A stretch of 64,000 bases of DNA from Craspedostauros australis (Eukaryota > Bacillariophyta > Bacillariophyceae > Mastogloiales > Achnanthaceae): contig JAMXDE010000012.1 in the NCBI GenBank assembly GCA_026770025.1, positions 1,426,001-1,490,000 of the forward strand, read 5' to 3'. Shown here piece after piece: positions 49,201 through 58,411 of the stretch (positions are counted from its first letter, which is position 1; each line of letters begins with the position of its first letter). The notes below the pieces were generated by a model. That model was not told the DNA's origin. It saw only the letters and a program-made list of their open reading frames with translations, and ran no database searches. The translations under genes and the position numbers were made by a program.

Positions 49201-50993
49201 TGTTGCGATGCCGACACGACGAAGCCCGTAAGGGGTGTTTTGGATGTGGACACGGGAGACGACGTTTCGGATGCGGATCTGAGCGGCGGCTTTTGGCCTG
49301 TGGGAATATCGGACGGTGCGAGTGTCGGAACGGATGTTGTGGCGCTGCCAAAGAAATCCTGCTTCATTTTTTCGACGTTGGCGCGACGCGTTGCCCGATC
49401 TGGGGCGCGCGACGCCTTCGATTTGCGTGGGCTTAGGGGCGTGTCATCCGCCGAAAAGAAGCTGGATTCGCTGTTTTGATTGACGTCGCCTGGCTTGAGC
49501 AGTGACTTGTTTCTGCTGCCGTGATCCGCGTCGTCCGAATCGTCCAAGGTATCGCTGGACATGCTGTGATCGCTGTGACGGTCCGACAAGGCTCCGTGTT
49601 TCGCATCGTGCGTGCTGGCGTCATCCTCGAAACTGCCGGTGGCGCACAGACTCTGCAACGAGGCTTTGATTTTGGGACCGCGCGGCTGCGTCGGGCTCAC
49701 GAAGGACCGACCATGCAAGCTGCCTCCTATCACACGTCCCTTGGTCGAGGGCTTCTTCGCGTCCTTGTCTCCTGACGAGGTTCTTTTGTGCATCGATGTT
49801 CCTCTCAGCTTCGGCGACACCATCGATTTGGTGGGAGACGAAAATTCGCTGTTGCTGGTGAGAGGTACTTCCAGGGTGTCCATCTGCTCCTCCGATTCAT
49901 CATCGCCGTCACCGTCATCGGCGGATGCGGCGCGACGTGACTTGTTTGGCGACTGCTGCATTTTCCTGGGTGATGAAATGGTTTCGAGATCGTGGTCCGA
50001 GTCGGATTTCTTGGACGACGCGCCTTCCGCCTTGGCCAGCATGTTCGCCTTGGCCAGCACCCTCTTCCGCTCCATCGCCGCGGCGTCGTTGCCGTTCTTC
50101 TTCTCCCGAATGTATGATTTTTCGCGTTTGGGGGCGGATCGTTTGGTGCGGACATGGCGCGGGCTGACGAAGTTGGTGGGCGTCTCGGACGAGGAGCTGA
50201 ACATGTTTATTCGGTCCTTGACGGACATGGATCGCGTTTTGGGGGATGGGTTGATGTGATCCCTGACACGCGCATTGGCGGTGGAGTTGTCGCTGGACGC
50301 GTTGGTGTCTATGGAATGATCCGACACAGCTTGCGGAGGCATGTCCGCGTCGGGCGGCGTGTGCAATTCGGCCGCATCCAAATCCACGGCCGGTGGCGGA
50401 ATGCCCGCTGCTCGAACGCGGTTGACCACCCTCCCGGCCGCGCTCTGCGAATGCCTCCAGCCAGACGAGGGCGTGGCACCAGGCGTCGTGTACTTGTGCG
50501 CAACGCCGTGGTTGGGCTCCGGGCTGAATTCTCCGTTGGCGGACCTGGCGACTGGTCCAGCCGGCAGTCTTCGGCCTGCGTCCGCGGGTGTCATGGGGGC
50601 ATCGGCGCCTCTTGGGTCCGCGGTGGGTTTGGCGCCAGGATATGGGCTGATGGATGCGGCGCCCGTGGAAGTGGAGCGGCCGACCTGAGCGATGAAGGGC
50701 AGGTCCTTCTCGGATTGGTTGGTATCGCGCGCGGCCCACTTGTCCATGATGTTGGAAAAGGCCGACCCTTTGCTGCCTCTGGGTGTCTTCGTGCCAGGCG
50801 TGGCCGTGACATCAGCTGCGATGGTGGTCTTGTCGGCACCGGGCTGGGCCACGGGAGAGACCACGGCAAAGTCTTCGTTGGCGCTGTTGCCGCCATTGGC
50901 AAGGTCAGCATCGTTGTCGCTCTCGCCGTCCGTGGGGACGCTGTGTATTGAGTGGTTTGATGTGTCCGGGAGGCTCATCGTTGCAGTAGTCAC
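46248..50993 (-). CDS. cGMP-dependent protein kinase-type kinase with three cyclic-nucleotide-binding domains and giant disordered N-terminus
   Basis: Intronless frame of 1581 residues. Residues 1-~880 are Ser/Lys/Pro-rich and disordered. Three cNBDs follow: first ~890-1005 (GKSGDYFGDLALLYTSPRAADV; a near-perfect phosphate-binding cassette with Asp in place of the usual Glu, Arg kept), second ~1010-1130 (GDYFGERAIINKEPREAN; Arg kept), third ~1133-1250 (GGCFGHEQLLADAS; no Arg, probably non-binding). The kinase domain ~1284-1555 has GTGQFAEV, VAIK-type FALKV, FRDLKPEN (Phe for the usual Tyr/His), DFGFAKHV and TYTFCGTPNYLAPE. PKG is activated when cGMP binds the regulatory domains; cAMP is also possible here. 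Near ~745-775 a 13-residue LDSASGHDRKSKS block is repeated twice and grades into KS repeats. Confidence 0.9.
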   Translation of the reverse strand: MTTATMSLPDTSNHSIHSVPTDGESDNDADLANGGNSANEDFAVVSPVAQPGADKTTIAADVTATPGTKTPRGSKGSAFSNIMDKWAARDTNQSEKDLPFIAQVGRSTSTGAASISPYPGAKPTADPRGADAPMTPADAGRRLPAGPVARSANGEFSPEPNHGVAHKYTTPGATPSSGWRHSQSAAGRVVNRVRAAGIPPPAVDLDAAELHTPPDADMPPQAVSDHSIDTNASSDNSTANARVRDHINPSPKTRSMSVKDRINMFSSSSETPTNFVSPRHVRTKRSAPKREKSYIREKKNGNDAAAMERKRVLAKANMLAKAEGASSKKSDSDHDLETISSPRKMQQSPNKSRRAASADDGDGDDESEEQMDTLEVPLTSNSEFSSPTKSMVSPKLRGTSMHKRTSSGDKDAKKPSTKGRVIGGSLHGRSFVSPTQPRGPKIKASLQSLCATGSFEDDASTHDAKHGALSDRHSDHSMSSDTLDDSDDADHGSRNKSLLKPGDVNQNSESSFFSADDTPLSPRKSKASRAPDRATRRANVEKMKQDFFGSATTSVPTLAPSDIPTGQKPPLRSASETSSPVSTSKTPLTGFVVSASQQLTPKRKPGSKSGATTPNPLTPQEASSGSSPLAERKAMSVGNYKSTRLKMKKEDIKKNQLSGSSHHRRKRSSSSKQLRAVSTHSPQVTKSHKTPKRGSSVEDIASKFEMAISKSSDDDDHMFTSPKIKMKNSWKAPSSAPVGGTKKSKVKAKLDSASGHDRKSKSKLDSASGHDRKSKSKSKSKSKSKSSSSPDAPPLSSGVSPKSSSKRSLKTKSSSKKTDSAATNDDKKSKSKSGESSTPPKSGSRRDLMKKAGSLMNVTADPFIDFTDFKPPRYFKDPSDLRLIKKALRRNFVFDDLSEDELETLMNAFEEFDAPEGTTIIKRGDPGDYFYVIGKGKVGIMVGKESLVKGKSGDYFGDLALLYTSPRAADVVAKVRTKLFRVDQMTFRFMLQNKAKQLGEEKRTLLNKIPFLSSLSQKDKDWLYSCMMPRTFDAGDSIMKKGERESTFFVIKEGNVKCTDIDLGNTLYEDVTLGPGDYFGERAIINKEPREANGIGIAKGTVFSISRKAFEKISVDFAPAIMKSQDKFKLMGIQILRDADLESSDVSALAGLVTDKMFRVKKKIFQEGEKTKAALYIVREGSVKIATKDKKRSETIEIGGCFGHEQLLADASGECSAPDSMTTAQYTATASNHCLVGMLTLESCRSIFDTKQIGDAIYKQESEVLEQRSNLRGSIQANTSLSDVEKVKIIGTGQFAEVWLCSVSVEGVDAEKTKFALKVQDKEDGVRTDAVSAIKREITVIQQMNHPNVIDLVNTYEDDLHIYMLTSLVRGGELWNVIHREDEDGEWHSGMDENQAKFYALNVADTLAYMHRQNFIFRDLKPENILIDTEGYPTIVDFGFAKHVTEDELTYTFCGTPNYLAPEIVMNRGHAAGADHWALGVLIYEMVAGENPFFYEGMDQMALFQAVVQEKFYPLPDTKSPEVADLVTKILEKDPKERLGKLRGGEKDILTHAWFSDLDLPGLRRKTVKAPYIPPADKLNG
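48630..48760 (-). repeat. Tandem repeat inside PKG-type gene coding for KLDSASGHDRKSKS units
   Basis: Two near-identical ~39-base units encode LDSASGHDRKSKS, followed by a run of KS pairs from GATTTGGATTTGGATTTCGA-type repeats. It lies within the disordered N-terminal half of the kinase gene. In-frame expansion is the simplest explanation. Confidence 0.8.
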
Positions 50994-53175
50994 TGCTCTA
51001 TTGCAGTTGCCAGTATTGGTGGTGTCGTCGCCGCTGATGTGGAGGTTGGGGCCTGCACCTGAGCGGGCGTCCGATTCTGTGCTGACTGGTGAACGACCGG
51101 AGGGTCACAGCGGAATGTCTGGCACTCTTTCCCGCTGTGTTGTGCTGTGTTGTGCTGTGCTTGAAGACTCGATGTGTGATGAAGCTCTGCAATGAAGCCC
51201 TGTGAGGAAGCCCTGCAATCAAGCTCTGCGCTGACGAGTTGGTTGTTGTGACGGATTGATGGATCGACCTCCTTGATGAATGACCGAGCAGTGACCAAAA
51301 CAGGTGGAGTGAAGCGGAGGACGATCTATAATATTCGTCTTCGCAGGAAGAAGAGTCGGCCAATGGAGCGATTGTTGGATGGATTGAACTGCGGAGGTCG
51401 CGACAAGCAAACGAAGGTGCGCTGGCTGTCACTGGTCCTTGCGTCCAGCAGCAGTATTGTCCAAGGCAAAAGGGCGTCTTTCGCTGTGATGGTCTGTTTG
51501 TTGGCAACGGAAGATGCGTCCGGTGCTGTTGCGGATTGACTGGCTGCGTGGGAGGCGCTTGTTGCAATGGCTTGAGCTGTATACTAGTCGTATGTATCTG
51601 GCTCACTCGGCTTGGCGCAGAGCAACGTGCAATGCAATGTCAGGAGAGATCCGTTTCCGTTTTCGCTCGGCGCACTCCAACAAGTCACTGGACCTTTGGC
51701 TTCCAAGACGTTGCGATGGAAAAGATACTGATCCAGCCCTGCGGCTCCTCTCCGACTTCTGGCTGTGCTTGTTATGTCTGCTTTTCCCTCTTTCTGTCTG
51801 TTGCAGCAACTTGTTGCCTGAGCACCGCAATCCAGTTCCGCGATGTGAAGGCCGCGCGAAAGATCCCGCGCTTTGTGTGGTTGTTGCTGTTTCAGGTGCG
51901 AACTGCTAATACTTCGCGACACTCAGCGCGCTTCGGTCTCAACCGGGGAAAGACTGCTTTGCGAAGTGGCTGCGCGCACTGGTGCAAATGGTGACAAGGG
52001 GGCGTGCTTGCGATGGGCATGCACAGGAGGTCCGCGTGCTCTGTCGGTTATTCAGAACTGTCGTTTGTATGCAAGCCCCTGTTTGTCTTGCTTCCTTCCT
52101 TCCTTCCTTTCTTGGTTGCTCTTGCTCTTGTTGTTGCTCTTGTTGGTGTTTCCGTCGGTGGTGTTGCTTTCTTGTTCCCTTCCATTTGCCTCGTGCGGAC
52201 ACTCGCGTGACTGCTCTTCGTGTTTGTTGGTGAATCCGCCGTGTGATCACCGTGTCATTGTTCGATCTTGAGGTCACGTGACTCTCGAACAGACATGCCA
52301 GCGACATGGAGAAGGCATATGTGATCCTTTTCGTACATTCTGTTCTGTTTGGCGATGGGCTAGCCTACTGCATTCAACTAGAGTCACACAACAGAGCGCG
52401 CCAAGCATCTGCGTGGAGAGCAGCATTGTCGTCGAGCAAAGATACGACCACAACACCGATGCAACACAGAAACAGAAGCAGAGAGAGATCAACCAAGTAT
52501 TATTGCATCCCAACGCTGTATTCTCATCGCCCAGAAACGCAGCGTGATGTGTCCAACAAGCAAAATGTCATGAGATCACGAATCGGGTCAATCATGATAC
52601 AACAAGAACCAGACAGACCAGCGCCAATCAGGTGATGCACACGAGAACGGTGCAACACATGCTCGCATTTATGGACCATCGGTACGTTCCATCACAACCA
52701 CACAACAATCAGCAATGCAGCACAACAGACATAATCGTGCGTACAATACTTCAAGCGGAGCAGACAGAGACTTGGTTGCCAAACATGACAGGATGAGGTG
52801 ATGCCATCAGCAGAGTCAAATCGGATGGGCCTGTGTATTGTAAGTAGAGCATTGAATTCATTGTTTGTTTCAGTTTTGTATTTGGCAATCGCCATGCTCG
52901 TCGTCATGCTGCGTTCCAGAGGTGTGTGCATGGTATGCACGCCGTTGGCACGCCGCCGACCTTGTGCCAGCATGCGTCATTGCGATGTCATGGAATGGAA
53001 TGCGTCGCAGCATCAACACGAGGAAGAGGCGACGCAAACGGCGATCCATCGGCACATCGATCCGTTGACTTGACGAGCATGGTGAATGTGTGGGAGAAGC
53101 GGAGTGCGGTAGAAGTACGATGGGCGGTGCATGGGATGATGTAATATATGATCCTGTCGCAAGCAAAGTTATCAC
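50994..53175. other. Gene-poor spacer with C/A-rich leader of the PKG-type gene
   Basis: No supported gene in 2.2 kb. On the minus strand 51135-51165 reads AGCACAGCACAACACAGCACAACACAG, probably the 5' leader of the kinase gene. Near 52085-52150 there is a pyrimidine-rich stretch (CTTCCTTCCTTCC, then CTCTTGCTCTTGTTG). The end near 53135-53150 has a TGTAATATATGATC A/T motif. Confidence 0.45.
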
Positions 53176-53730
53176 CTAACCGCTGTTGGACAGAGCACCT
53201 GACAACCAGTCCAAACCCTCGTACAATCCTTCTCCGGTCGACGCGCAGCACGGTTGGATGAACCACTGGTGCTTGACTGCTTGCAGATCCAGCTTGTTGG
53301 CGAGGGTGGCGGCGTCGTAGGCCGTGGGCAGATCCTGCTTGTTGGCAAAGACCAGCAGCAGGGCATCCTGCAATTCGTCCGCGGCGAGGAGGCGCGTGAG
53401 CTCCCTCTTGGCCACGTCCGCGCGATCCCGATCGGCGGAGTCCACGACGAAGATCAGGGCCTGGGCGCCGTCGTAGTAATGCCTCCACAGCATGCGCAGC
53501 TTGTCCTGACCGCCGACGTCCCACACCGTGAATCCGATATTCTTGTACTCCACCTGCTCCACGTTGAAACCGATCGTGGGGACAGTGTTCTGGACCTCTC
53601 CCAGCTTCAATCGATACAGCAGCGTGGTCTTGCCTGCCGCATCCAGTCCGAGCATCAGAATTCGGTATTCCTTCTGTCCCAGCAAACGATCCCACACCGG
53701 GCCCCAGAGGGAAGACATCACACCGCCCAT
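53176..53730 (-). CDS. ARF-family small GTPase
   Basis: 184 residues with all G motifs of Arf: GLDAAGKT (28-35), switch I Thr52 in [15 protein letters not shown] with Gln75 in switch II, NKQD and CAS ([13 protein letters not shown]). Gly2 allows N-myristoylation. The sequence is close to ARF1 ([36 protein letters not shown]), but the N-terminal helix [18 protein letters not shown] differs and is slightly longer, and the C-terminus is short. Arf GTPases recruit coat proteins and effectors to Golgi membranes. Upstream the minus-strand leader is built of ACAACACAA units. It could also be a divergent Arf-like protein. Confidence 0.92.
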   Translation of the reverse strand: MGGVMSSLWGPVWDRLLGQKEYRILMLGLDAAGKTTLLYRLKLGEVQNTVPTIGFNVEQVEYKNIGFTVWDVGGQDKLRMLWRHYYDGAQALIFVVDSADRDRADVAKRELTRLLAADELQDALLLVFANKQDLPTAYDAATLANKLDLQAVKHQWFIQPCCASTGEGLYEGLDWLSGALSNSG

Positions 53731-54968
53731 GATTCAATCTGTGCTTTGTGTTGTGTTGTATTGTGTTGTGTTGTGTTGGAACTGGGAGCTGCCTGCTATA
53801 GTTGTACTAGCTGTAGCTGATGTGGATGCAAATGTGGTTGTGGTAGTAGTTGTGGTTGTAACTGATGTAGATGGAGCAGAAGAGAGGCTCGACGGGTTGC
53901 TGAGCTACTTTGCGGTTCGTCTGTTGGCGGATGAGAGATGGGAGGATCTGGATCTCGGCTCGATTGTCTTTGCTTGAGAACTTGTGCTGTGGTCTTTTGG
54001 ACGTCCTTTGGATGCACAGCACTGCTTTCGTACAGTGTAGCTACGAGTATGTCCGGTTCTGTTTCTGTTGGACTCGACGCCTGCCTTGGGGTAGAGACGT
54101 GGGGAGCAATGCAACTGTGCGGATGGCAGTTCGTGCGAGAGGGTGCAGATGGGGGATGCTTTGCTCTTGTTGTGGTTGAGACCTGCCTTGCATTGCCTGT
54201 CCAAGTCTCGGGCTCTTGATGTCCTTGTTCGGCTGTTGCTGTCGCTTCTTGGTTCGTGGACAGTCTCCGTACCTGTTTTGTTGGTTGCGTTGTTGTTGTT
54301 GTCCTTGGTCGGTCATTTCGCCGGAACTTTTTCTCGGTGTTTGAATTTTGGTCGAGCGTGTCGATCTAATCGACCATTTCCTCCCACGACTTGTCGTAAA
54401 CGGTCCAACGGGTCATCCCCTTCACAACGATGACTGTCTGTTGAATTCGTGATTCGAGTCGTGTATGAAGGCGATGAGAAAAGTATCCAAAATCCGCGAT
54501 GGAACAACCACCAACCGACACGTTTCACAACGCGTCTTCCGTTCCTGTTTCTCTCTTTCGGTCTCTTTGGGCATCCACGATGACGCACCACCAACCAGCA
54601 TGCGACTAGCGAACATCACGCGACGCGCGGGTACTCGTACGAATACCCTCATTCATCGTCATTCATCGTTTGCCCACGTCGTATTGCAATCGATTGAGCA
54701 CCATTCAACACTGCTCTGTCCAACACATACGTATTTACACCTGCCTCCCAAACAGACCTCACACAAACCTGAAGCACATCTGGAACGAGTCCCGCGCTCG
54801 CATTGGTACAGCGACCAAAGACACACCAACGCGAGGCGATTTAGAGGTCGACGTCCCGGCCTGCGGTTGGATCTGCAATTGCATCAGAAGATGAGGGGTG
54901 GTGCTCGGTGGGGGCTGCAATTGTCGCATTCATATTCATTGTCACACTCTCATTCGCACAATGTGACG
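53731..54968. other. Divergent spacer with C/A and GT-rich repeats
   Basis: No supported gene. 53743-53785 (plus strand) is a TTGTGTTGTGTTG run, i.e. the ACAACACAA leader of the ARF gene. 53815-53875 is GTGGTTGTG-rich. On the plus strand the next gene's frame is open from 54465, but no leader or domain appears before ~54891. Confidence 0.45.
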
Positions 54969-55697
54969 ATGCTTCTGCTTCTCTGCCTTCTGGTTCTGTT
55001 CAGCAGGGATGCGGAGGCAATGTTCCGCGCCCCAATGCCATCCGCCAAACGCTCTCTTTTCGCCAGCGGAGGCTCAGCGACGCCCGCGGTGTCGGCATCT
55101 GCCGCATCATCATCCGCCGCATCGGCACAAGCGTGGTCATTCATCAGACCATTTGGTTCGTCCGCAGCGTCGTCATCGACGTCAGCTCCAAAAGCAAAAG
55201 CAACTGCATCCAAACCTGCCAACGCCGCCAACACAATACGCGCAAAGATACTACGGCGTTGGCAAAAACTCAAGACATGGACGTTGGATAATCGCCACCT
55301 CGTGCTCCACGCAATCCTCTACATCGCCACGGCGCACGACACCATCCTGCAGACGATCCACAACGACCACGGCGGCCCCAAAAAGCTCTACACCTACATC
55401 ACGCACATGAAACCGCGCCTCCTGTTCAGCATCGGAGCCTTGCTGCGCGCGCTGCAGCTGTGCACGCCATTGCAGGCCGTGCTGGGTCCATCGTTGGGTG
55501 TCGGTGTCGGCATCAATATCTGCGCCAACTTTGCAGGATCGTATTGGATCAAATTCGTCGCGTTGGGATGGACGGTGTCGAGATGGATGTGGATCAGGTT
55601 GGGTGCGGAGCGTGTGAAAGGACTGCAGGTGCCAATTTCCGTGTCCATGGGCAAGCCGTCGTCGTATTTTCCGAATTGGATGGGTGCGGATCCGTAG
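54969..55697 (+). CDS. Unrecognised membrane protein with signal/plastid-type leader
   Basis: The start at 54969 gives 242 residues; 54891 (26 residues more) is an alternative. Residues 1-17 (MLLLLCLLVLFSRDAEA) form a signal peptide, followed by MFRAPMPSAKRSLFASGG and a Ser/Ala-rich stretch, the shape of a bipartite plastid leader. The remainder has a basic patch (KILRRWQKLKTW), HLVLHAILYIATAHD, and a hydrophobic pair KPRLLFSIGALLRAL ... GVGVGINICANFAGSYWIKFVALGW. The end is PNWMGADP. I do not recognise the family. The layout suggests a small membrane-associated protein of the plastid or its envelope; this is inferred only from the leader. Confidence 0.62.
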   Translation: MLLLLCLLVLFSRDAEAMFRAPMPSAKRSLFASGGSATPAVSASAASSSAASAQAWSFIRPFGSSAASSSTSAPKAKATASKPANAANTIRAKILRRWQKLKTWTLDNRHLVLHAILYIATAHDTILQTIHNDHGGPKKLYTYITHMKPRLLFSIGALLRALQLCTPLQAVLGPSLGVGVGINICANFAGSYWIKFVALGWTVSRWMWIRLGAERVKGLQVPISVSMGKPSSYFPNWMGADP

Positions 55698-56678
55698 TGC
55701 TCGAAGCGGGGCGGATGATAGAGACGCTGTTGTGTTGACAATTGGCGCGGACGTGGAAGGAATGAGAGATCCAGATTACGAGTATCGAGGAGGCAAGGGC
55801 ATCAACGAAGAGACTTGCCACAGGCCGGCCAGCAAGCAAAGAGAACGATGGTCAGCGCAGCAGCACGTTGGCAGTGAAAGATTGAGGCAAGAAAAGTCGC
55901 GCTGCATGCCAAGCAATGCAAAATTAGGCATAGATCGGACCATGCCAAAGGATGCGGAGCGCATGAAAGGATCTCGTCACCACGTGAAGGATGCGGAGCC
56001 GCCATTGAAGACTGCCTCTCGCATCTTCGCTGTTTGCATGCAACACAATACGGACAACCAACTGCGACGGAACGGCCTGGTTCATCGCAAGGAACTGGGT
56101 GCCAGTACCCAGTTCGACCTTAGAGAGACGCAATCGTTCAATATGTACATTAAGTAGATAGTGTGATAGTAGCATTAGGAGCGTGCTCGCACATAGCAAG
56201 CAACGGCGGAGTCATAGTCTTGCTCATAGATATTGGTAGAGAGATAACAAGCCTCGCTGCGCTTTTGACAACAAGGATGGTATTGTGCAGATTGAACGCG
56301 GTCCAGCACGTGTCCTCATACTACTACTACTGCTAATCCAAGTATTACCTTTGCTGTGTGTTCTGCCACCAACAAAATTGTGCTGGCTTCGCCTCTCGCT
56401 GGATGCAAGTTCGTCTGCGATCTGCTGCTCCTCTGTGGACAGCCGAGCATTCCACACATACATACATTCATACATACTGTAATCGCATTATACTCATACT
56501 CATACTCATACTCGTGTCGCACAGCACAGCACAGCACAGTCCATCCGCAAAGGAAGAGAACATCCCAAACCACAAGGCGGACTCCGCGTAGCTCATGATG
56601 ACACCGTGATCCCAGCCTGTGACGTTCAACTCGCTGACCCAAACGTCAAGAAGGTTCGGAGCGTGATCACGGTGAACG
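55698..56678. other. Intergenic spacer with microsatellites
   Basis: No supported gene in ~980 bases. 56491-56514 is a CTCATACTCATACT repeat. 56519-56540 is a GCACAGCACAGCACAGCAC run, probably in the 5' leader of the glycosyltransferase gene. Confidence 0.45.
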
Positions 56679-57974
56679 ATGATGCGTCCTTCGCATCGCC
56701 TCCCACGCAATCGCAAATGGAATCGCTCGCGCACCGTCCGTTGCATGGGTGCGCTCGGCATGATGATCGCGCTGACGACGCTCAGCTTGATGTTCCTCAT
56801 TCATTTTCTGGATCAGGACCACCAACGTCCCTTCCTGCCACTCCAGGATCAGCGAGGTGCATTGCTCGCATCCATCCAGGATCAGCAAGGTGCATTGCTC
56901 GCATCCATCCAGGAGTCGCAATTCGATCTCGATGACGCCATAGGTCAACCACCCATGACGTTCCATCTTCCCAATTGGATGGAGGACTACATCGCATGGC
57001 ACAGACAGCAGCTCGCGGAGATGGAACGACGCAAAGATGACTGGATGTCAGGCGTCAAACCAATCCAGATCATCATTCTTCGCTGCACCATGGAGGAAGC
57101 GTTCTGCGGCGGTCTATCCGATCGTCTCAAGCCCTTGCCGCTGGTGTTCCTTGCCGCCAAACGCACCAACCGGGTCCTCTTCATTTATTGGACGCGTCCA
57201 TGTCGTTTGGAAGAGTTCCTGCTGCCCACCGATCGTTTCAATTGGACGTTGCCAGGATGGCTGTCGCAACAGCTCGACGTGCCCATCACTTCGCCTTCCT
57301 ACATTGACCGCCGCGTCATTTCGCGTGCCGGCAGTCTGTGGCCCAGCCTCGACGACAACCTCGACGACGTCAACACCATGCCCCTCCTCAACGTCCACTT
57401 CCACGAGATCACGGGCGGCGCCGTGCATTACGACACGACCGAGGGCGCCGATGCCTTCTCCAACGTCTACCACGACCTCTTCTTCACCATCTTTCGCCCG
57501 TGCCCCGCCATCGCCCACTCCCTCGCCGCCAAGATGCACCATCTGCATCTGCGACATGATCAATACGCCGTGGCGCATTACCGCGCGGACTACGGCAAGG
57601 AAGTGCAGCGCCATCCCATCTTGCAAAAGAAGAAATTCCGCATGCGCATGGCGCGCAACGCCATCCAATGCGCCTTGCAGCTCATGCCGCAGGCGCCCCT
57701 CATCTTCTTCGCGTCCGATACGACGTTGCCTGTCGAAGACAAACGCGTCGTGACGAACATGGCGCAGATGATGCATTTGGATCACGTCGATAACGCGACG
57801 CAGCCGTCGGACTATTACTCCACCTTTGTCGATCTCTTGCTCATGGCGCATGGCAAGTGCATCGCCTACGGGCGCGGCGGCTTTGGGCGGTACGCCAACA
57901 TCCTCAGCGCCAATATCACGTGCGCGCAATCGCACGTCACCAACTTCATGCCCAAGGATTGTTCGGGCGCATGA
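56679..57974 (+). CDS. Fucosyltransferase-like type II membrane glycosyltransferase
   Basis: 431 residues: a short cytosolic tail, one signal anchor (~23-45, MGALGMMIALTTLSLMFLIHFL) and a luminal domain. The donor-binding plan fits GT-B fucosyltransferase-like enzymes: EAFCGGLSDRLKPLPLVFLA, RTNRVLFIYWTRPCRLEEF, the AHYRADYGK motif, LIFFASDTTLPVED and the C-terminal GRGGFGRYANILS. Two tandem 12-residue units (DQRGALLASIQ and DQQGALLASIQ) lie in the stem region. An acceptor or sugar cannot be named; O-fucosyl, xyloglucan- or protein-type fucosylation are all possible. The enzyme would act in the Golgi. The start has several nearby Mets; 56679 is taken as the first. Confidence 0.75.
   Translation: MMRPSHRLPRNRKWNRSRTVRCMGALGMMIALTTLSLMFLIHFLDQDHQRPFLPLQDQRGALLASIQDQQGALLASIQESQFDLDDAIGQPPMTFHLPNWMEDYIAWHRQQLAEMERRKDDWMSGVKPIQIIILRCTMEEAFCGGLSDRLKPLPLVFLAAKRTNRVLFIYWTRPCRLEEFLLPTDRFNWTLPGWLSQQLDVPITSPSYIDRRVISRAGSLWPSLDDNLDDVNTMPLLNVHFHEITGGAVHYDTTEGADAFSNVYHDLFFTIFRPCPAIAHSLAAKMHHLHLRHDQYAVAHYRADYGKEVQRHPILQKKKFRMRMARNAIQCALQLMPQAPLIFFASDTTLPVEDKRVVTNMAQMMHLDHVDNATQPSDYYSTFVDLLLMAHGKCIAYGRGGFGRYANILSANITCAQSHVTNFMPKDCSGA
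56856..56912 (+). repeat. Two-copy tandem repeat in the glycosyltransferase stem region
   Basis: Two near-identical ~33-base units (GGATCAGCGAGGTGCATTG and GGATCAGCAAGGTGCATTG starts) encode GALLASIQ blocks. A recent in-frame duplication in a flexible stem. Confidence 0.85.
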
Positions 57975-58411
57975 ATGGGGCGCGTGGTGGCGTAGGCATG
58001 GGTGCATGCTGTTGGCGTCTGATGTGAATCGCGTTGCATCACCTCGCTTCGAACTGCAGCGATGGGTGACCCCAGCGTCTTCGGCAGACACTCAACGCTC
58101 CACGAGTGTTGTTCAGAGGTGAACGGCACACACAAGAGACCAGCAAGCGAGGGCATCTGCTCGGCCAGTCATTTCATTGAGTATTCGAACAAAAGGCCTG
58201 TATTACAGCTTTGGCTACTTCGCGCTATGTTCTCGATGATCATCCGGCATAGACTAGATAGATAGAACGTTAGGATAGACTGGGACGAAGAGAGGGGACA
58301 GAGAGCTATACGTAAATTGTTGCAAATGACGCCACCTGACGTGATGCATGTGCGCGAAGAGACGGTCGTGATTAGTGCAGACGATGGAATTGTTCGCGCT
58401 CACTACGCGTC
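57975..58411. other. Convergent spacer
   Basis: About 440 bases between the convergent stops of the glycosyltransferase and the second PKG-type gene. No feature recognised. Confidence 0.45.
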
